A program made the position numbers and the translations under genes. From positions 13,114,387-13,178,386 of the forward strand of contig JAEMBT020000006.1 of NCBI GenBank assembly GCA_018873245.2: a stretch of 64,000 nucleotides of DNA, in the 5' to 3' direction. The notes beneath the pieces were generated by a model. That model made no database searches. It saw nothing but the letters and a program-made list of their open reading frames with translations, and had not been told where the DNA came from. Positions within the stretch are counted from its first letter, which is position 1; each line of letters opens with the position of its first letter. Source of the DNA: Archegozetes longisetosus. Lineage: Eukaryota; Arthropoda; Arachnida; Sarcoptiformes; Trhypochthoniidae. Shown here piece by piece: positions 1 to 11,900 of this stretch.

Positions 1-281
1 GGTTATACTCATTATTTGAAAATCCATTTCATTTTTTTATTGACTGCAGTAAGATATCCACTAATGGTATTCTATGCTTGATCATACATTGTGGGCACTA
101 TTTTTGGGCTGTATTTATTTTTTGATTTGAAATTGATGATTAAGGGCAGTTTTCTTGACCGATTTGTTTCAAACAATGTTCATAAATTGCACATGATATT
201 AAAAAAATGCACTCAATATCTCAGTTTAGAAGGTTAACGGAAGATACGATAGCAGATTAATCTCATGTCTTTTATAATATA

Positions 282-983
282 TGGAGTGTTTCATTACAAA
301 CAGAGGATTTTAAATTTCGATGGCCTTTTTATTGGAAAACTTAAACATATAATACATCAAATTTATATCTAGAGAAAGAAAATTTTATTAAATTTCAAGA
401 TATTGACCATTTTTTTCAATATAAAGATGAATTCGATTGAATAGAGACTAGTAAAAAATTTTAAGCAGAATCGAATTCTAATTAATTTTGTTGACCGCAA
501 TTTTAATGCGTTGTTGTAAATGTTAAATACTTTCTAACGTTAAGCGTAAGACTTATCTTTCAAATATCCCCAAACGAAAATTCAGCACAAGCGAGATTGG
601 GTGAACGCGCTTGCCATGGAACTGTTCTACCGGTACCAATGGATTTATTACTGAAATGTTGTTTCAATGATTTTTGGACTCTCAATATGATGTGGGGCCA
701 AATATTATCGTAATGAAACCATAGTTCATTCTTTTCGATCATATCATTGCATTCTCATCGTTCATAGAAAGACTGCAAGTAGTTATCAGCATATAAATAT
801 TGAGTATTATCGAAGACAGATAGTTATTTTGCTTGTTACAAATGCTTTGATAAATTCGAATTCGCTTAACTACACAAAAATTTCACCCATAAGCTTTAAA
901 ACGAAGTTCTATTCAGTAAAATAGGTTCACTAACACAAAAGTTATGAGTATCTCAAATCCTCTGTTTCAAATGAATCGCCCTA
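282..983. mobile_element. Tc1/mariner-like element remnant
   Basis: Imperfect terminal inverted repeats are visible: TGGAGTGTTTCATTACAAAC at the left end and the reverse complement of TAGGGCGATTCATTTGAAAC at the right end. TA lies outside both ends, as in the Tc1/mariner superfamily. The interior carries a broken minus-strand transposase. At about 0.7 kb it is shorter than an autonomous element of this superfamily (usually 1.3 kb or more), so it looks internally deleted and old. Confidence 0.6.
470..840 (-). pseudogene. DDE transposase fragment (Tc1/mariner-like)
   Basis: A minus-strand reading frame (742-560) resembles the catalytic core of IS630/Tc1/mariner-type transposases. It shows WFHYDNIWPH where the family has WFQQDGAPPH, and PWQARSPNL where the family has WPPRSPDL. 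Similar residues continue upstream to about 840 (ADNYLQSFYE) and downstream to about 470, but stops interrupt both. The catalytic DG is degraded to DN. It is a dead fragment, with no reason to expect expression. Confidence 0.6.
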
Positions 984-985
984 TA

Positions 986-2400
986 GTTTCTTATCAATAA
1001 CATTGTTCTTAGACATGAAAACTCCAAGCTTAGCAAGAGTCTGTATGCTTCCAAGTTGAACAATTATATATAATTACTTTTCAAAAGTGTTTTAATACAT
1101 AAATACAAGACAAAAAACGATACGAATATCATTAATAATCATAAACAAGAATAACATAGGTTACATCTTCAATATCAAAATGAATGATAATCATAATACA
1201 AATTAAAGTTAAAATTTAAATTTAAATCAAAGAAGAAGATATTATTCATTCTAAGAAACTGTAAAGCGAATTCAAACGCATAAGAGTTCATATTGAATTA
1301 TTTGACAATCGGTTCCCTCTTTTAGTAATTATTACTTGTTTATTTTGCATTTATAATAAGAACTCAACGAATGTAAAATATTGAATTATGGGCACTTAAA
1401 CAAAGTTTTTTATACAGCCTCTTTGGGCTCAATAGCTTGAGCTTAATCTTATGGACAACATTACTTATTAAATATCGATTTCAAAGATATTGAATTTCGT
1501 TTTGACCACACAATCAAGTGAACTGAAGTCACATCATCAAAACTTTACTTAAAATGACGCAATTTATTCTTGTTCTGTTGGTCCATTACTCTAAATGAAG
1601 ACTAGAATAAAAATGAACTGAAGACTTTGGGTTCGTATCTTCAAGGAGGTAAAAATAATTTTGCAAATTATTTTTAGTAATTTTTTTGGCATAAAACAGT
1701 TGAAAACAAAATCATATCTGATACGATACTCGTAAGTGATCAGTTTAGCTCTGTTTTGAATTTGACTTTACGGTGCAGAAATGACTTAGTATGGGAATCG
1801 GTTTTTATGCATGCGCAGAATTCACGGCTAAATAGAGAAACAGCTTGATATGCAACTTACGATAAATGTCTTTGAAGTAAACATCTTGACAAAATTGACA
1901 GATACAGTTGAATGGATTCAGATTTTGGCTAACGAGTTGGTTTCATCAAAATGATCTTTACGGCTCTAACCGAAATGATTATTTCAATTTTTCACTGCCA
2001 AATTTACGTCAAAAGTTTAATTAGTGTTTGGATTTTCAGCAATCTCTCATTTAAATAGAAAAAGTTTATATTTATTAGCAATTTTTATGCATTTAATGAG
2101 ACGTTAAGAAGATATTTTTCCAGTACTAGAGTTGAGTCAAGTTTCGAAGAACCGATAAAAAAGTGCCTTCATTACTTTGGTGCATGTGTACTAATTTTTA
2201 TCTAACAGATTATATGAAAGCAGATTAATTCATTAGTAAAAAACATTCTCTGTTCAAAGGGAGATAATTTCATTGAATTATGCTTTACAATAAACCATTT
2301 GAACCTATAAAGGTAGTGTTTCGTGATAAGAGAAAATCAGTTATATCTCGTCTCCAAGTGATGACCATTTGCATACTGAGAAGAGACTTTCTGTTCTGTC
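986..2400. other. No recognisable gene
   Basis: A+T-rich DNA without a convincing ORF, tandem repeat or terminal inverted repeat. I see nothing to annotate here. Confidence 0.6.
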
Positions 2401-2502
2401 TCAAAAAATTTTTAATTTTAGTGATTACCAATTTAAAGATAATTTCATAAATTAAAATTTAGTCACAATACAAATGCTGAGCAGTAATTGTAATGTTAAA
2501 TA

Positions 2503-3254
2503 CAGTGAAACCTGGATATAATAAACGGCTCGGGACCTAAGAAATCGTTTGTTATAAAGAGGGTTTGTTATAACCAGTATATCATATATAAAGGCTTAGT
2601 TTTTATTAATAATCAATGTTTACGCATAAAATGCAGTAATGTTTCACCAAATAACAGAATTAATCTGATTTATTGAAAAAATCAGTAATTTTTGTTTGTT
2701 TTCCAATCGTTTTGTGACTTATAATGAATTTCTTCAAATTATTGAGATAATCATAATATGAATTGTCTACGCATTCGAGTGAGCCTAAGTATAGTCGTAA
2801 GTCATATAATTTTGCCAGCGCTTGGGATGTAGATGGAATAAGAGTTATAATAGATTCTCCGATACTATTATTCAATTCAATGATATCAGAATCGGATTCG
2901 CTTTCAGCTGAAGGTCGAACAGAGTTGAGAACCTCTTCATCGGTTAATTCTTGACGACAAACAATATTGTCATCAAATGACACGAATTCATCAAAACTAT
3001 TGAAATCAGTTTCACTGCTAATATGATTCCAAGTGTCGGTTACATCTAATTGTTCATCAATTACAGTTTGATAATATACTGAAAAGTCGTTTGTTATAAA
3101 CAGACACTATTTGTATTACATGTTCTCACAGACTGTTTGTTATAAAGAGGTAACTTATAATAGGAAATATAGTATTGAATCTCCGTTCCTGAAACTCTAT
3201 TTGTTATAAAGAGGTGCTTGTTATAAAGAGGTTTGTTATATCCAGGTTTCACTG
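2503..3254. mobile_element. Tigger/pogo element, internally deleted
   Basis: The ends are perfect inverted repeats, CAGTGAAACCTGGA at the left and its reverse complement at the right, with TA flanking both. The subterminal motif TTTGTTATAAAGAGG recurs several times near the right end, as is typical of Tigger elements. The other arm of the surrounding inverted repeat has the uninterrupted site with a single TA (near 4272), which proves insertion there. Only the C-terminal part of a transposase remains (2983-2660, minus). Confidence 0.85.
2660..2983 (-). pseudogene. Tigger transposase, C-terminal remnant
   Basis: An open frame of 107 codons equals the acidic C-terminal tail of a Tigger/pogo transposase (Ser/Asp/Glu-rich) and ends in QTKITDFF. 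That ending fits the PCNA-interacting PIP box (Q-x-x-hydrophobic-x-x-aromatic-aromatic). The DNA-binding and DDE catalytic domains are absent. The first ATG is probably not a real start, because the deletion joined the tail to unrelated sequence. Confidence 0.65.
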
Positions 3255-3520
3255 TAAATTGGACCAAAGTTTAGCATATCTTGAAAGAGATTTGCTCATT
3301 AAACGCTTTAATCCTTTATAGTATACTCTATAGCAAATATTTACTATAAAAGTTGTTTAACGTTTTAAAAACATTAAATTTTTATGTTAATTTAATAAGA
3401 GTTTTTAACGTTTAATAAATAATTTAACATTGTTTTAATTTAACTAATGAATATGGTAGTTGATAAAGAAATAGTTAAAACAAAAAATATTTCTACAATG
3501 ACTGCAAAGTATAAAAGATA

Positions 3521-4028
3521 CTGTCCGTTTTTTAAAAAACTAAACTAAGATTTTGCAATTAATGCCTTATTGCTTTTGGTAATGTGAGTCAAAAGTGAAA
3601 TCACTTACTCATTGACTGAAATTTGAATATTTCAAAACAAACCTTTAATAATGAGCTATATACTATGATCTTACAAAGTATATTTCAGAACTGTAATCCT
3701 ACAAAGTAGTTAGATATATAGAAATAAATTTGATTCAATTCTAAGAATAGTTGCATTGGTCGGCCCAGCTTTATCAAATTTTTCAAAAAATTCAGCTCTA
3801 ACCTTATCACAAGATTTAGTTAATAAATGAGTTTTTAAAACAAAAATTCCTTCTTTTATTGTGAACATTATTTTTATGATTAAAAGTGTTTTTAATTCAA
3901 AATCAATGACTAATTGATCAAATTTCGTTTTATGTTTTGAACTTACTCATTAGTAAGTTCTGATTCATGAGTAATTATAAAGAAAGATTGTTATAGGGAT
4001 TTGAGTTTAGTTTTTAAAAAACGGACAG
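3521..4028. mobile_element. TA-flanked MITE (CTGTCCG termini)
   Basis: Near-perfect terminal inverted repeats of about 25 bp begin CTGTCCGTTTTTTAAAAAAC, and TA flanks each end. There is no coding capacity. The element sits in the loop of the long inverted repeat. Size, TA target and TIR length fit a non-autonomous Tc1/mariner or pogo derivative. Confidence 0.75.
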
Positions 4029-4283
4029 TATTTCTTTACAATTTATTTCACTGCGTATTACATTATTATATCTAAATTAAAGCAAATATTCTTAACAAAT
4101 TATTTATTAAACATTAAAAACCTCTTATTAAATTAACATAAATGTTTAATATTTTTAAAAAGTTAAACAGCCTACATAGTAAATATTTGCTATAAAGTGT
4201 GCTGTAAAAGGATAAAACGTTTAATGAGCAAATCTCTTTCAAGATATGCTAAAATTTGGTCCAATTTATTTAACATTACAATT

Positions 4284-5072
4284 CTAGGATTGATCTTTAA
4301 AACTGAACATAAACCAAGTTAAATTTGGGCCCATTTTACACATATAAGTTTGTTTGACCAATTCTCTAGAGACTAGAGATAAAGATTGAAGTTTAGATTT
4401 CATTTCGAGTTTTGATCAATGATTTCTTTAAAGTATGTTTTCTCAGTGAACAAGACTTTGTATGAATGACATTTTGATTATATTTATTTTAATGCTTGTT
4501 TTTACATTCTAATGAATTACATAAACAATTTTCATTACAATTTTGGCCAACTTTTTTACAATCACACAAACGAACGCATTTAGCTTTACAGCTACAATAA
4601 AATTGATTATTACTTTCTAACAAAAGCTGAATTTTTGATTTACTTTTAGAAACTTTTTGATCTGAATTTGAATAAAATAAAATACTATAAAATTTAACAT
4701 TTTTCGGTATCAAAACATATTTCAGTAAACTTTTTATATCGTCAAATTTAGCCTTTTTTAAATTATTCGAAAATATTCAAAATTAACTTTTTGGCCTTAA
4801 TAAATCACTTAAAATCAAAAATATCTCAAACTATTTTAAACAAAGTCAAAATCAAATGAAATCAAGTTTAGATATTTTGAAATAAAAGTGTTAAAGCTTA
4901 ATGTTGAACATGTATGATTTGTACGCCTGAAACTTTAAGAACTTAATCCTTAATGTCTAGTCATGATGTCGTGAAACAAACCTTTTGGGAATTCATTGAT
5001 ATCTTTTTCACTTTCTATAGTTTGGGTCTAGTTTTCATTTGGTTTATGTTCAGTTTTAAAGATCAATCCTAG
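4284..5072. mobile_element. TIR element with AATT target duplication
   Basis: Perfect inverted repeats of more than 30 bp begin CTAGGATTGATCTTTAAAAC at both ends. Each end is flanked by AATT. The left arm of the enclosing inverted repeat carries the uninterrupted site with one AATT, which confirms insertion and a 4-bp duplication. I do not recognise the superfamily. The interior contains a minus-strand cysteine-rich ORF. Confidence 0.75.
4489..4713 (-). CDS. CXC-type cysteine-rich ORF inside transposon
   Basis: The frame runs about 70 codons; upstream codons stay open to roughly 4775 without a good ATG. The C-terminal half holds a dense cysteine cluster (CSCKAKC, CDCKKVGQNC, CLCNSLECKNK). 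It resembles the CXC/CRC zinc-binding repeats of chromokinesin KIF4, MSL2 and tesmin-type proteins. It lies wholly within the AATT-flanked element, so it is either a captured host exon or the tail of that element's own DNA-binding protein. No start codon or partner exon is clear; it may be a remnant. Confidence 0.4.
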   Translation of the reverse strand: MIPKNVKFYSILFYSNSDQKVSKSKSKIQLLLESNNQFYCSCKAKCVRLCDCKKVGQNCNENCLCNSLECKNKH

Positions 5073-5329
5073 AATTACTGCTCAGCATTTGTATCTTGGC
5101 TAAATTTTAAGTTATGACATTATTTTTAAATTGGTAATCCCTAAAATTTAAAATTTTTGAGACAGAACTAAAAGTTCTTCTGAGCCTAACCAAAAGCTTA
5201 TACTCACAAACAACTGTATGAGATATGACTGTAGATTAGACGAGATAAGACAAACAACTGTATTAAAATGACTTCAAGGTCAAACTGATTAGTTGAGAGT
5301 TTACTGTCCCACTAGACTACACTTCTAAA

Positions 5330-5497
5330 ATTGTTTACTTAAAGCTGTTAATCGAAAAGTAATTCTAAATTTTAATTCTTACAAATTTTATTATTAAAAA
5401 TGAAGATCATTTATCGAGCTTTCAGTTTTGCATGCAATCAATTTTGTAGGAATCAAATTTAGAATTATTTTCTGATTAACAGTTTTAAGTAAACAAT
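5330..5497. repeat. Foldback MITE (~170 bp)
   Basis: The two halves are inverted copies: ATTGTTTACTTAAAGCTGTT at the left is matched in reverse complement near 5478-5497, with further pairing inward (TAATTCTAAATTT). There is no coding content. It lies 0.5 kb upstream of the first P450 ATG. Confidence 0.7.
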
Positions 5498-5968
5498 ATT
5501 TGAGAATTAATTTTGGAGGCGTGGCTAATACGGAAAGTAAATTTTTGAATAATCAGACTGGTCTCGAGGTAACTTTAAACAATATGATAAGATCATTTGA
5601 TTACCTATTTTGCACCGCACAGCTCACTTGTTAATTTGATTATGTAAGAAAAAAACACGAAACTTATCTGGAAGAGTATTATTTTTCGACCTTGTCTTCA
5701 TCCAAGTACTTGTATGATTAGATAATTCCATATCAAAGTATGGCTAACTAATAAAAAGAATTATTCATAAATAAGTTTGAAGTGTCCTTTAACTAAATGT
5801 AAACTCTAGTCTAAGTTAAAAGTAAGATTTATGTTGTAGAGTGCACAACATTTATTAACTAATGTTTTTCTAAACAATCAGATAAACTATTAATAGTCGT
5901 TTCTACTGAAATCGTTCCAATTATTAGCATTGTTTGTAACAAACAAATATTTTGATCAGTAAACCAAA

Positions 5969-8900
5969 ATGTCTTTCAATTTTTCAATTGACTACCTTGG
6001 TTGGGCCGTCAGTTTTTTCGTTGGTTTAATTACTCTATATTTAGTGCGCTTTTATATTAAAGTATTCACTCTACCGAAGGGTCCATTTCCTTACCCAGTA
6101 ATTGGAAACCTTTTAAGTAAATTTATTGACAAAAGTCTTTTCTGCCAAAATTGTTTTATTTATTCTTCATTAATTTGAAAGATTTTAGGGGGAAAAAAGT
6201 GAATCAGTTCATAACCATATACGAACTACAGAAACAATATGGACCAGTTTTCACGGTTTGGTTTGGGAACACTCCAATGGTTTTCATAAGTGACCTGGAA
6301 TTAGTTAAAAAAGCATTCAATTCGAAGAATAATGAGTTGATGGGAAGACCTGATACCAATGTGAGAAAATTGTTGACTCAGAACAATGGTTACGACGTTG
6401 TGTTTACAGATCACGGACCCATTTGGGCCAGTCTTAGAAGGGTAGCTCATTCTGCTGTCAGGTATGTACTCATATGTTGATAACTGCAAAATAAGTTATA
6501 TATAAATTCAAGCTCTCAACTATGTGACAGCTGCCAGAAACTTATTCTAAATTATTGCGACCTATCGGTTACTATAAACAGCTAAGTTAGACAACCAATT
6601 CTGCTTCGTTATCGTGTTTCTTATTTTGCCACAGATACTCATTCGAAGTACTAACCACAGATAAATGTATACAATATGTCTTTTTATCTTCTAAACTCAT
6701 ATATTGAGTGCAATTTTTCTTTAATATTACGCATCGATCAGATACTACTTATGAACAAAGTTTAAAATAAGTCGGAAAAAAGGTTGTTCTTTAATCGTGA
6801 TTTTTTTGTTTAAAAACACTTTTAATATGAAAAATGGTGCCTGCAATAAAAAAGATAGTCTTTTTTTCATAAAACTTATTAATTAACTAACTATTGTTGT
6901 GATCAACAAAATGACTTCTGAAACGCTATTAAGAGTTTAAGACAATATGATTAAAAGAGTTGAACCCTGTTTAGGAAATAGTTAACGACATTTTCAACAT
7001 ATGTTATAAAGTATTGAATTGTTATTTTTAAACACTAATTCCATTACATTCAATTTGATTATTAAAAATCTGTTTCAAAGTATCAAACTTTGAATCGATG
7101 AGTAACTTGTTTGACATCTAATTAAAATATTCTAATATGTCACTCAGTGTTGGAAAACGTTTATCTGGTATTTTTCTTAAAACATATTAACTACTAAGGG
7201 ATAGACATAATAATTTAAACGGCAGTTATGAAATATAAAACACTATTTTTAACATTTCAAGCATGTTATTGTTTATAATTTTAACATTTGACCATAGCGA
7301 AAAACCCCCTGATTTGAGTTTGCGCTTCATTTTCTTTGTCAGACATATTACAAGTTTTAAACTTTTTCTCAGATGCATCAAATCTAATAATCTCATACAT
7401 AAAAAGCTTTAACTGCTTTATCTCGGCTTAGAAGCTTAAAAGACAAACTGTATTTATGGCTAGACTTCGAAATGGCTAATTTCATAATGTCTAATTTCAT
7501 AATGGCTAATTTCAGAATGGCTAATCCCTATTTTGAATCCCCCTAGTAACTGATTGTCTGAATGATTATCCCATTTTTCAAATTTAGGAATAACCTAGAA
7601 AAAATCTTTTGAATTAGTAATATTGAAAATTTAAGCTAACAACGTGTTCAGCGTTTTTAAATTCACTTTTCTTTTCAAAGAGAGATCTAAATGAAATTTC
7701 ACAAATACCAAAGCATTCTCTTAAGACTAATATACGATTTGTTATTTTAAGCCTTACATTTGAGCATCAAAACCTATATGTTAAGACATATATACACATA
7801 AGTTTTGATTTCAGCTAATTACTGAACTTTTAACTAATTTTCATTCATATCGAATCGCACTGAAGTTAAGCTAAAAGTTTGGTAAACATGAATAGTTGAG
7901 TCAGTTTATAAACTGTTAATAATCTAAATAGCCTTCAATTTAAAGTGGTGTTCAATACTGCCAGTTTCTTCAAGTTTCCTCAGATAAAGCAGTTAGCTCG
8001 TTATTATATTTGTAATTTTAATTAAATGAGATTAATTTTAACTTTAAAACAATGAAATTAGAATTGCTTTTACTATTCTATGTGCTCTTTTATGCGCTAT
8101 ATTATAATTAGTAGCAGTAGCAGTATAATAGTATACAATACGATTACCAGCTAAACTTACTGAACTATTACTCTAATCTATTAAACTTAGTATATTTATA
8201 CTGATTAAAAAGGGCAAAATCTGCAAATAGAGACAGAAAACAGGGTTTAGCCAATATGAAATTAGCCATTTAGAAATTAGCCATTCTGAAATTAGCCATT
8301 TCGAAGTTTTCCCGTATTTATCTATCCTGTAAAGCAGTGGTTTTCAAACTTTTATACCTTGGGGACCATTTTCGTCTCAAGAAATTAGTTACGACCCATT
8401 TGATTCATCAGATTTTGGTCCAACTGATACTTCATTATGAGATTCTGTTTCTTAATTTCACTAACAAGGCAACCTTTTTTAGTGCCACCGCAATTTCAAA
8501 ATGAAACTTAGTAGAAATGATAGATTATAAGTAGGCAAATGTAATTTCATAAGTTTTAAGTGCTGAGGTGGGGTCAGAGGTCACATATTGAGTAAAAACA
8601 TTTTGCCGTTTTTCAAAGCCCAGTTTCAGTATAATTATGTTAATACAGGCTCAGTGGCGTAGCGGTAAAGCTTCAGGCTTTAAGCTGAGGGCTCCTGGTT
8701 CGATTCCCAGTAGCACCAAATTTATTTTTTATTTATATAAAATAGCTTTTTATTTTACATAAAATATTTTTTTATTATTCTTCATGTATATGATATTGAA
8801 TAAAAAAGTGAGTAAAACAAAGACATTTTCTACACCAACTACAACATACAAAAGTACTATCAATGCAATTATTTAAACTACATTCGATTTCATCAAATTT

Positions 8901-11900
8901 AAAACACAAATCCTTTACAGTTTCAAAATGTTCAGGCCTGTCAGTTATATAACCAGGTTTATACCATGCATATTTTAACATTGGATAAAATATAGGACAT
9001 TTTAACTGATTAAAGATTAAAGAGTGCATTCTAATAATATTATTTCTTAAACGCATATCAATGTTAATCTCTTCAAGCGCAACAAAATTATAAAACCTTT
9101 TAGCAAAATATTTCCACTGTAAGAATAAAAAAACATCCGCAGGTTGAATCAAAGAAGTTGTTTTTGGAGGAATAACTAACAGCTTACAATTTAAATCGTT
9201 AAACATATCATATTGGTCACAATTTTTATGTCCAGACCAAGAATCTAACATTAAAACAAACTTTTCTTTAACTACAGGCTTTATTATTTCTAAAGCAAAC
9301 TTCTTCACAAGTTCTTTAGTCATTTTACCAGAAGAACTACAGGTTACAAATACATTATTGGGCAAAAAAAGGTCATTTAAAACATTTGGGCCAAACTTTC
9401 CATTAGTTTCTTGTAGACATAAAAATAGTTTACCAATAAGTTTTCCTTCCATACTAATTAAAGGCTGAATTGTATAAGAATGTGAAATAGCATTCATTGA
9501 GGTAACTACAACTGTAGTCTGCTTTTCACCAATATTTGATAAAGTTCTTTGACTATAGATTTCATAATTAAAGCCTGACTGATCGGTATTTAATATATGA
9601 TCACTATTATAATTAACAAACAGATCTTTTGCTGAATTGACAAAGTTTTTAGAAGTTTCAGCAATTTTTATATTTTCATTATCAACTTTAAAGGTTACAT
9701 ACTTACATATCTTTCTAGACCTAATTTTAAACTTTTTCTTAAAATTATAGATCCATGAATCAGAAGCTTTAAAATTAAAATTTAGTTCTTTAGACCTTTT
9801 AAGCGCCCATTGCTTTATATTGATATCATGTACTGGAAAATTATTTAATCTCGCATTTTGAAACTTTAAATAAACAAATTCTTCTAATACTTTTAGTTTT
9901 TGAGAATACTTACCCCCATTTTCAACATATTTTCTAATTCTGTATAACTCTTTTCTATCTTTTAATGTTCGGAATCTGTTCTGAGTTGAGGTGAAAATTC
10001 GAGTCTTACCGTTACTTAATTGCGAATAAGAAGCGATTTGTTTCATTTGATCAAATGAGTATTTATTAAAATCTTTATTTTCATTTTGTTCGAAATCTTC
10101 GTAAGGTTCATCGTCACTTTCTAAACTTCTTTTCATTTGATTATTTTCATTATTTTCATATTCAGAATCACTTTCGCTATCATAATCTGATAAATCTAAA
10201 AGTTGTTCATTTTCAAAATCTTCATTCATTAACTTTTGTAGAAACACAAACAAACTAATTGACAGTGATTCCTCCTCTTTTGTGATTTCAGATGACAACA
10301 TTTGATATTTTTCACATATATAAGTTTGTAATAAGCTAACAATGTTAAAAGGATTTGCCATTTTGTTAAAAAAAAATAATTAAAGTATAAGTAATGATAT
10401 TTGTTAGAACAAAAAAATTTAAAGAATGCAGTTTTGAACCTAACACCTTGACCATACCAATCTGATAAGCTGACCACTACACCACCTGGACTAAGCGGAT
10501 TACTTTTGTTTATAAAGTAAGTTTTAGGATTGCACATTGAATGTTTACCCCCTATTTATGTGACCTCTGACCTCACCTCAGCACTTAAAACTTATGAAAT
10601 TATATTTAGTTACTAATAATCTGTAATTTCTATTAAGTTTTATTTGAAAATTGCGGTGGCACCAAAAAAGGTTGCCTTGTAAGTATTTCTCCATTTAATT
10701 CAATGTAAAGGCATTAAACTAATTTCAATTGATCGCAACTTAATATTAGTTAAATTAAATTAAATTAGAGACTTAAGCTGCAAATACATAAAAATGCTTT
10801 CGCGTCAAAATGGCAAAGCTTTGAAATGGAAATAAAAGGACTCACTTCTATCTTAATTTTCTCAAAATATTAATATTTACTTCAAATTTTCTTTTTGTTT
10901 GTATTTGCATTGGGAGGAAAAATGAGGAATTTTGATTGCTCTCAAAATATGTTCAGATTTTAGTCACTATTATCAGTTGTATTTCAATATAATTTCATAA
11001 GAGAATAAAAAGTTTGTTATCGATGCAAAGCTTGAGTTCATAGATTTTTGAGCTCTGAGATATTTTCATTACAGTTACATTTCCCTCTTAATTACGCTTA
11101 AATATCATTTTTCACTTTCAATAAATTAAGATTATTTTTACGGACCAGTTCTCATTCTATTCTTCAACTACTTCGCGACCCATCCGAGACCCCTTCGCGG
11201 CCCAGTGGAGGATCGCAAAAGCCAGTTTGAATATCTCTGCCGTAAAGATGCAGAAAAACTTATAAACTTTGGGGCTAGACAACTCACTCAGTGTTAAGTA
11301 CAGTATGGCTTAAAGTTGTTTTATCCCTAATTAAAGAAAGTGCTTCTTAGTAAATGTTAGAGCAGTTTAAAATCTTATCATTTATATCTCATATCTTAAA
11401 ATACATTGTATTCATGTAAAGTACTCTACTACTGTGGAGTTATGTGATTTCGTTTTTTGGTTATGAGCACTTTTTTTAATTAGAGATAAAAGACTTCAAG
11501 CCATACTGTATATTGAGATTAATTAATAAATACATTCTTAATAATCAGTTTAGAACTTTTCAATCATAAGTGTTGAATCGTGCTAATAAAAATATTTGAC
11601 AAAATACCATGAGTCGAAAGTTTCCAATGGTTGAAAATAATACATTTTAATTATGAAAAGTTTTTCGTCATTCCTTTAAAATTGTGTTATTAATTCAATT
11701 TTAAAATGTCAGTAATCCCAGAATCCAATAGAAAAAATCATTTGAGTGAATCGTAATTTGAAATTTTCATTAAAATTATTTGTGAGATCTTATCGGTATT
11801 ATGATTTTATGACTGATTATTGTTACCAATATTAAATTGACTTTTGCTATAACTGACACTTAGAGTACCGATCATGTTTATCGATAAATAACTTATCATT

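Larger units (their letters stand above)
2401..5175. repeat. Long inverted repeat with three younger insertions
   Basis: The left arm (about 2401-2502 plus 3255-3518) is matched in reverse complement by the right arm (about 4031-4283 plus 5073-5175). For example, GAAAGAGATTTGCTCATTAA in the left arm is found in reverse complement near 4220. Each arm carries one insertion absent from the other: a Tigger derivative at 2503-3254 on the left and a TIR element at 4284-5072 on the right. A third element at 3521-4028 occupies the loop. The arms therefore serve as each other's empty sites. The outer structure may be an old foldback transposon or an inverted duplication; its outer limits are blurred. 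Confidence 0.75.
8465..10679. mobile_element. Pogo-like DNA transposon, apparently complete
   Basis: Long terminal inverted repeats of about 120 bp begin CAAGGCAACCTTTTTT and include the run GTGCTGAGGTG. TAA is found immediately outside both ends (TA or TAA target). The element encodes an uninterrupted minus-strand transposase. Between each TIR and the ORF lies a tRNA-like sequence. It was inserted into a hAT element already in the P450 intron. The intact ORF and recognisable long TIRs suggest it is among the younger insertions in the window. Confidence 0.8.
8335..11239. mobile_element. hAT (Charlie-like) element, split by a pogo-like element
   Basis: The ends are classic hAT terminal repeats: CAGTGGTTTTCAAACTTTT at the left and the reverse complement of CAGAGATATTCAAACTGG at the right, with hAT-style subterminal sequence (GCGACCCATCC). 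The 8-bp flanks are CTGTAAAG and CCGTAAAG (7 of 8 identical). Without the inner insertion (8465-10679) the element is about 690 bp and non-coding, so it is a non-autonomous hAT element in intron 2 of the P450. Confidence 0.8.

Noticed and set aside
8648-8718. Functional tRNA gene
   Set aside because: A and B boxes are present, but the acceptor stem does not pair and the T-stem is imperfect; kept only as tRNA-like sequence.
10229-10537. 102-codon minus ORF overlapping the pogo-like transposase start
   Set aside because: It overlaps the transposase frame, the tRNA-like sequence and the TIR side region, and has no recognisable features.
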